Of a stretch of DNA of 64,000 bases, positions 60,391 through 64,000 are shown in pieces. A program made the translations under genes and the position numbers. Numbering within the stretch: position 1 is the first letter of the stretch; every line of letters begins with the position of its first letter. The stretch is from NCBI RefSeq assembly GCF_028607085.1, contig NZ_CP117411.1, positions 2,666,001 through 2,730,000 of the forward strand, written 5' to 3'. Origin of the DNA: Sphingomonas naphthae (GTDB taxonomy: Bacteria > Pseudomonadota > Alphaproteobacteria > Sphingomonadales > Sphingomonadaceae). The notes under the pieces are model-generated. The model saw nothing but the letters and a program-made list of their open reading frames with translations. It was not told the DNA's origin and searched no databases.

Positions 60391-60493
60391 GTCGCCCCGG
60401 CGCAGGCCGGGGCCTCCGGCCGCTGGGGGTGACAGGGTGGCAGCGACGCCCTCGCTCCAAGCCTCCCGAGGCCCCGGCCTGCGCCGGGGCGAC
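60391..60493. repeat. REPIN-like palindromic doublet, GTCGCCCCGGC type
   Basis: The left hairpin is GTCG-CCCCGGC-GCAG-GCCGGGG-CCTC and the right hairpin is GAGG-CCCCGGC-CTGC-GCCGGGG-CGAC. The arms are exact reverse complements over 26 bp. It lies between the ribF start and the permease stop. Confidence 0.78.
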
Positions 60494-60503
60494 GGGCCAT
60501 TCT

Positions 60504-61838
60504 TCAGGCCGCCCGCCGCCGCACCGCCCAGAAATAGACCGCGCTCGCCGCGATCACGCCGATCAGCGCGACGATCTCCAGCCATTCGCCGAGCGCCACC
60601 AAGGCCACCATCGCGACGATGCCGATCACCGAGGCCAGCGGCAGCAGGCGGAAGGCGAGCGGGGTGCCGAGGATCGCCACGCCGCGCCTAGCCAGCGCCC
60701 AGGCGGCGGCGCAGGCGAACAGGTAGATGCCCGCCGTCGCCAGCGCGGAGAGGACGGCGAGCTGGACGAAGGTGCCCGTTACCGCGAGCAGCGAGGCCAG
60801 CAAAGTATGGACGATGATCGCGCGCGCCGGGACGTGGGTCTTGGGGTGCAGCACGCCCAGGCCGGCAGGCAGCAGCCCGTCACGGGCGAAGGCGAAGAGG
60901 GTGCGGGGCGCGCCGAGCAGGTCGCTCGCCAGCCAGCACAAGGCCGAGAACGCCGCGCCGCCCAGCAACACCACGCGCAGCGCCGGGGCGACGGTGGCGA
61001 TCGCGTCGGCGAGCGGGGTTTTCGAGGTGGCGAGCGCCGGGCCCATCAGGCCATCGGCGACGATCTGGATCAGGATGTAGAGTACGCCGACCAGCCCCAT
61101 GCCGAGCAGGATCGCGCGCGGGATGGTGCGCGCGGGCTGCGCCACCTCGCCCGAGGCGCCGAGCGGGGTTTCCATGCCGGACAGGGCGAACATCGCGAGG
61201 ATGACGGCGCGGCCGAAATCGTCGCCGATGCCGAGTTCGGGCGTGGCGGCGGCGGCCTCCGGCGCGCGCATCAGCAAGGCGACGCCGCCGACGACCACGA
61301 ACAGGACGAGCGGCATCAGCTTGATGAAGGTGACGGTGCTGATGAAGCGGGTCGCGGTCTCGACCCCGCGCATGTTGACCCACGCCAGCAGCGCCAGCAC
61401 CGCGATCGCCAGCGCGCCATGCGCCAGCGGGTTGGTGAAGACCGGCAGGGCCGAGCCGACGGCATCGGCGAAGGCGGCGGCCAGCCCGCCGCAGGCCAGC
61501 ACGGCGGCGAGATAGACCAGCACGCCCGTGACGAACCCGGCGAGCGGCCCGAAGGCGGCCTCGACATAGCCATAGGGGCCGCCGCTGGTCGGCACGCGGC
61601 TGCCGGCCTCGGCGAAGCAGATCACCACAGCGCCCATCGCGACGAGGCAGGCGATATAAGCGAGCGGCGCGTGGCTGCCGGCCGATGCGGCCATCGCGGC
61701 GGGCAGGCGGAAGATGCCCGCGCCGACCACCTCGTTGACGATGCTCGCGGCCAGCGCGATCACCCCCATCTTGCGGAGGAGCCCCGCGTCGCGCGCGGCT
61801 TCCTGGGTGGCGACGGGTGCGGAGGGGGCGATGCTCAT
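60504..61838 (-). CDS. APC-family amino acid permease, 444 aa
   Basis: About 12 spans. The APC signature N-E-V-V-G-A-G-I-F-R-L-P-A lies near 35, with P-T-S-G-G-P-Y-G-Y-V near 82 and M-F-A-L-S-G-M-E-T near 222. It imports or exchanges amino acids; the substrate is unknown. ATG 61838 is chosen, with 61853 as an alternative; neither has a clear ribosome binding site. It is divergent from the dipeptidase gene, which suggests a joint role in peptide and amino acid use. Confidence 0.88.
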   Translation of the reverse strand: MSIAPSAPVATQEAARDAGLLRKMGVIALAASIVNEVVGAGIFRLPAAMAASAGSHAPLAYIACLVAMGAVVICFAEAGSRVPTSGGPYGYVEAAFGPLAGFVTGVLVYLAAVLACGGLAAAFADAVGSALPVFTNPLAHGALAIAVLALLAWVNMRGVETATRFISTVTFIKLMPLVLFVVVGGVALLMRAPEAAAATPELGIGDDFGRAVILAMFALSGMETPLGASGEVAQPARTIPRAILLGMGLVGVLYILIQIVADGLMGPALATSKTPLADAIATVAPALRVVLLGGAAFSALCWLASDLLGAPRTLFAFARDGLLPAGLGVLHPKTHVPARAIIVHTLLASLLAVTGTFVQLAVLSALATAGIYLFACAAAWALARRGVAILGTPLAFRLLPLASVIGIVAMVALVALGEWLEIVALIGVIAASAVYFWAVRRRAA

Positions 61839-61899
61839 GCGCGGAGCTTGCATTGCCGACCACCGCACCGCAACAAAAGGTTGATACGGAGGATCAACG

Positions 61900-63168
61900 A
61901 TGCGCGCGCGGCTGTTCATGACATTGGTGCTGGGCCTGATGGCGGGCGCGGCGCGGGCGGAGATCGCGCCGGCGGTGAAGGCACGGATCGATCGCATCCT
62001 GAAGGCGACGCCGCTGATCGACGGGCATAACGATCTGCCGTGGGAATTGCGCAAGCGGCTCGATGCGAAGACGGGCTATCCCGACATCGCCGCCGGCACC
62101 GACGCGGGGGCCGAGCCGCTCCACACCGATATCGCCCGGCTGCACGCCGGCGGGGTGGGTGCGCAATTCTGGTCGGCGTGGATCCCCGCGAAACTGTCGG
62201 GCGACGCGGCCATCCGCACCACGCTGGAGGAGATCGACATCATCCGCCTGACGGTGGCGCGCTATCCGCGCGATCTGGAGCTGGCGACCACCGCCGACGA
62301 TATCGTCCGCATCCACAAGGCCGGGCGCATCGCTTCGCTCATCGGGGTGGAGGGCGGCGCGCAGATGGGCAATTCGCTGGCCGCGCTGCGCCAATATCAT
62401 GCGCTCGGCACGCGCTACATGACCTTGACCCACAGCCTGACGACAGACTGGGCGGATTCGGCCACGGATGACCCGACGCATCATGGGCTGACCGCGTTCG
62501 GCAAGGTGGTGGTCGGCGAGATGAACCGGCTGGGGATGCTGGTCGATCTGAGCCATGTCTCGCCCGAGACGATGCGCGCGGCGCTGGCGGTGACGAAGGC
62601 GCCGGTGATCTTCTCCCATTCGGGCGCGCGCGGCGTGACCGATCATCCGCGCAACGTGCCGGACGACGTGCTGAAGCTGGTCGCGGCCAACGGCGGCGTG
62701 GTGATGGTGAATTTCTATCCCCTGTTCGGATCGGAGGCGGTGCGCAAGTGGGGCGCGGATCGATCGGCCGAACAGGCACGGCTGGGTGACCTGTATCTCG
62801 GCCAGCCCGATGCGGTGAAGGCCGGCATGGCGGCTTGGGACAAGGCCCACCCCCGCCCCGCCGCCGACGTGAAGGCGATCGCCGACCATGTCGATCATAT
62901 CGCGAAGGTGGCGGGCCACGATCATGTCGGCATCGGATCGGATTTCGATGGCGTGCCCTATCTGCCCGATGGGCTGGCCGGGGTGCAGGATTATCCGAAC
63001 CTGTTCGCCGAACTGATCGCGCGGGGGTGGCGCGACGGCGACCTGGCGAAGCTGGCGGGCGGCAATGTGCTGCGCGCGATGCGCGGCGCGGAGGGCACCG
63101 CCAAGTCCATGGCGGGTCTGGCGCCTGCGACCGTTAGGATAGAAGATGTGGATCGTGCAGTGCAGTAG
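61900..63168 (+). CDS. Membrane dipeptidase, peptidase M19 family, 422 aa
   Basis: A signal peptide ([13 protein letters not shown], cleaved near A-R-A at 21) is followed by an amidohydrolase-type barrel. Metal ligands are visible in D-G-H-N-D near 42, V-E-G-G near 149, L-T-H near 173, L-S-H near 228 and S-H-S near 247. It hydrolyses dipeptides in the periplasm and is related to renal dipeptidase. GGAGG precedes ATG 61900. The C-terminal segment includes G-S-D-F-D-G. Confidence 0.93.
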   Translation: MRARLFMTLVLGLMAGAARAEIAPAVKARIDRILKATPLIDGHNDLPWELRKRLDAKTGYPDIAAGTDAGAEPLHTDIARLHAGGVGAQFWSAWIPAKLSGDAAIRTTLEEIDIIRLTVARYPRDLELATTADDIVRIHKAGRIASLIGVEGGAQMGNSLAALRQYHALGTRYMTLTHSLTTDWADSATDDPTHHGLTAFGKVVVGEMNRLGMLVDLSHVSPETMRAALAVTKAPVIFSHSGARGVTDHPRNVPDDVLKLVAANGGVVMVNFYPLFGSEAVRKWGADRSAEQARLGDLYLGQPDAVKAGMAAWDKAHPRPAADVKAIADHVDHIAKVAGHDHVGIGSDFDGVPYLPDGLAGVQDYPNLFAELIARGWRDGDLAKLAGGNVLRAMRGAEGTAKSMAGLAPATVRIEDVDRAVQ

Positions 63169-63194
63169 ACAGCACAGGTTCATCGGAGAGGAGA

Positions 63195-63224
63195 CTACCG
63201 GTCACTTATGCAAAGACCCGGTAG
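63195..63224. repeat. Inverted repeat after the dipeptidase gene
   Basis: CTACCGG and CCGGTAG, 7 bp each, are separated by 16 nt. It may be a weak terminator for the dipeptidase gene or an operator for the efflux gene. There is no T run. Confidence 0.4.
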
Positions 63225-63244
63225 CATTTCAGGACTGACACAAT

Positions 63245-63257
63245 GTTGCGGCGCAAC
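63245..63257. promoter_or_regulatory. Operator-like palindrome and -35 box before the efflux adaptor gene
   Basis: GTTGCG-G-CGCAAC is a perfect 13-bp palindrome that ends 3 bp before TTGACT (63261-63266), a good -35 box. No clear -10 follows at 17 nt. The site would suit a TetR- or MarR-type repressor of an RND pump; no regulator gene is in the window. Confidence 0.45.
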
Positions 63258-63296
63258 GAATTGACTTGTTGGAGATCGATTCATAGGCCCGCGACT

Positions 63297-64000
63297 ATGC
63301 TCGCTTGCCCCCCGAATCGCCGGCCAGGCGTCGCCCTGGCCGCAGCGCTGCTTTTGCTCGCCGGTTGCGGCAAGAAGGAAAAGCCCAAGCCGCCGACGCC
63401 CGAGGCCGGCTATATCGTCATCAAGACCGAGGACGTGCCGCTGCCGATCGAGCTGGCCGGCCGCACCACCGCCTTCGAGACGTCCGACGTGCGCCCGCAG
63501 GTATCGGGCATCATCAAGGCGCGGCTGTTCACCGAGGGCGCGCTCGTCCGGGCCGGGCAGACGCTCTACCAGATCGATCCGCGCGTCTATCGCGCCGATC
63601 TCAATCAGGCGGCCGCCAATCTCGCCAGCGCGCAGGCGCAGGCGCTCTCGACCCGCGAGCGGGCCAACCGGCTGGAGCCGCTGGCGAAGATCGAGGCCGT
63701 CGCCAAGCAGGATTATATCGACGCCGTCGCCACCGCGCGGCAGGCCGCCGCGTCGGTGCAGCAGACCCGCGCCGTGCTGGAAGCGTCGCGCGTGAACCTG
63801 GGCTTCACCAAGGTGCCCGCGCCGATCACCGGCCGCATCGGCCGGTCGCTCTTCACCACCGGCGCGCTGGTCTCCTCCAATCAGGCCGATCCGCTGGCGC
63901 AGATCCAGCGGCTCGACCCGATCTTCGTGGACATGCAGCAGTCGAGCGCGGAGCTGGTGCAGCTGCGCCGCAGCGCCAACGGCCGGGGCTCCTCCACCGT
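63297..64000 (+). CDS. RND efflux periplasmic adaptor, N-terminal part
   Basis: The reading frame starts at ATG 63297 and runs past the right edge. A lipobox (L-L-L-L-A-G-C near residue 24) predicts a lipid-anchored adaptor, as in AcrA. The barrel-sandwich part follows (V-R-P-Q-V-S-G-I-I-K-A-R, E-G-A-L-V-R-A-G-Q-T-L-Y-Q-I-D-P), then a helical hairpin and P-A-P-I-T-G-R-I-G-R. The inner-membrane pump and outer channel should lie just outside the window. The ribosome binding site is weak. Confidence 0.9.
   Translation, partial: MLACPPNRRPGVALAAALLLLAGCGKKEKPKPPTPEAGYIVIKTEDVPLPIELAGRTTAFETSDVRPQVSGIIKARLFTEGALVRAGQTLYQIDPRVYRADLNQAAANLASAQAQALSTRERANRLEPLAKIEAVAKQDYIDAVATARQAAASVQQTRAVLEASRVNLGFTKVPAPITGRIGRSLFTTGALVSSNQADPLAQIQRLDPIFVDMQQSSAELVQLRRSANGRGSST

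Noticed and set aside
60369-62030. Plus-strand frame opposite the APC permease
   Set aside because: Arg/Gln/Asp/His-rich shadow translation; the minus strand encodes a clear 12-span permease.
1-64000. Search for tRNA, rRNA, CRISPR arrays, transposases and phage genes
   Set aside because: None seen: no cloverleaf-type sequences, no regularly spaced direct repeats and no integrase or transposase motifs.

Overview
The window is GC-rich bacterial chromosome with tightly packed genes, GC-loaded third codon positions and short ATGA-type overlaps. Several features together point to an alphaproteobacterium of the Sphingomonadaceae (Sphingomonas or a close relative): a GapR nucleoid protein, DUF1244 and DUF3035 proteins, a tonB-exbB-exbD-exbD locus, the ribF-ileS-lspA order, and many palindromic intergenic repeats of the type seen in sphingomonad genomes. 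This placement is inference from gene content. I see no rRNA, tRNA, CRISPR array, transposase or prophage, so most of the window reads as core chromosome with small accessory patches.

Layout. 0-7 kb: a Met-rich small lipoprotein, a secreted protein of unknown function, a DinG-type helicase coupled to a SixA-type phosphatase, an orphan lipoprotein, and a sulfotransferase-AbrB-Doc operon. 7-13 kb: topA, divergent from a large autotransporter. 13-21 kb: two ABC-F proteins, a tandem HD-GYP protein, and a PepSY-response regulator-histidine kinase operon. 21-27.5 kb: a small polysaccharide export locus (outer-membrane barrel, Wzc-like co-polymerase/tyrosine kinase, Wzx-like flippase, divergent glycosyltransferase). 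27.6-35 kb: a cyclic-nucleotide-domain flavoprotein, two transporters, then a five-gene run with a membrane-tethered LuxR-type regulator and a RadC protein, and a PAP2 phosphatase. 35-37 kb: infC-ybeY-corC. 38-42.5 kb: a sugar dehydrogenase and a divergent vitamin B5/CoA cluster (panD-coaA and panB-panC).

42.5-48 kb: an NCS1 permease, a membrane protein, about 1 kb of repeat-filled non-coding DNA, and the TonB energy-transduction operon. 49-53.7 kb: folB plus a FolM-like reductase, a GNAT enzyme, yebC-ruvC, gapR and DUF1244. 53.8-60.3 kb: pyruvate kinase, then ribF, ileS, lspA and a DUF3035 lipoprotein on the minus strand. 60.5-64 kb: an amino-acid permease, an M19 dipeptidase, and the start of an RND efflux adaptor cut by the window edge.

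The strongest unusual signals are these. (1) There is a dense population of REPIN-like palindromic doublets, some with compensatory arm changes, and one lies in frame inside ileS, adding about 36 residues. (2) Two essential-pathway genes appear to use non-canonical start codons: CTG for ruvC and AUC for infC. (3) A toxin-antitoxin pair is translationally chained to a sulfotransferase. (4) One protein carries a degenerate HD-GYP domain in front of a canonical one. No single locus clearly forms a new multi-gene system; the repeat population is the best candidate for something under-described.
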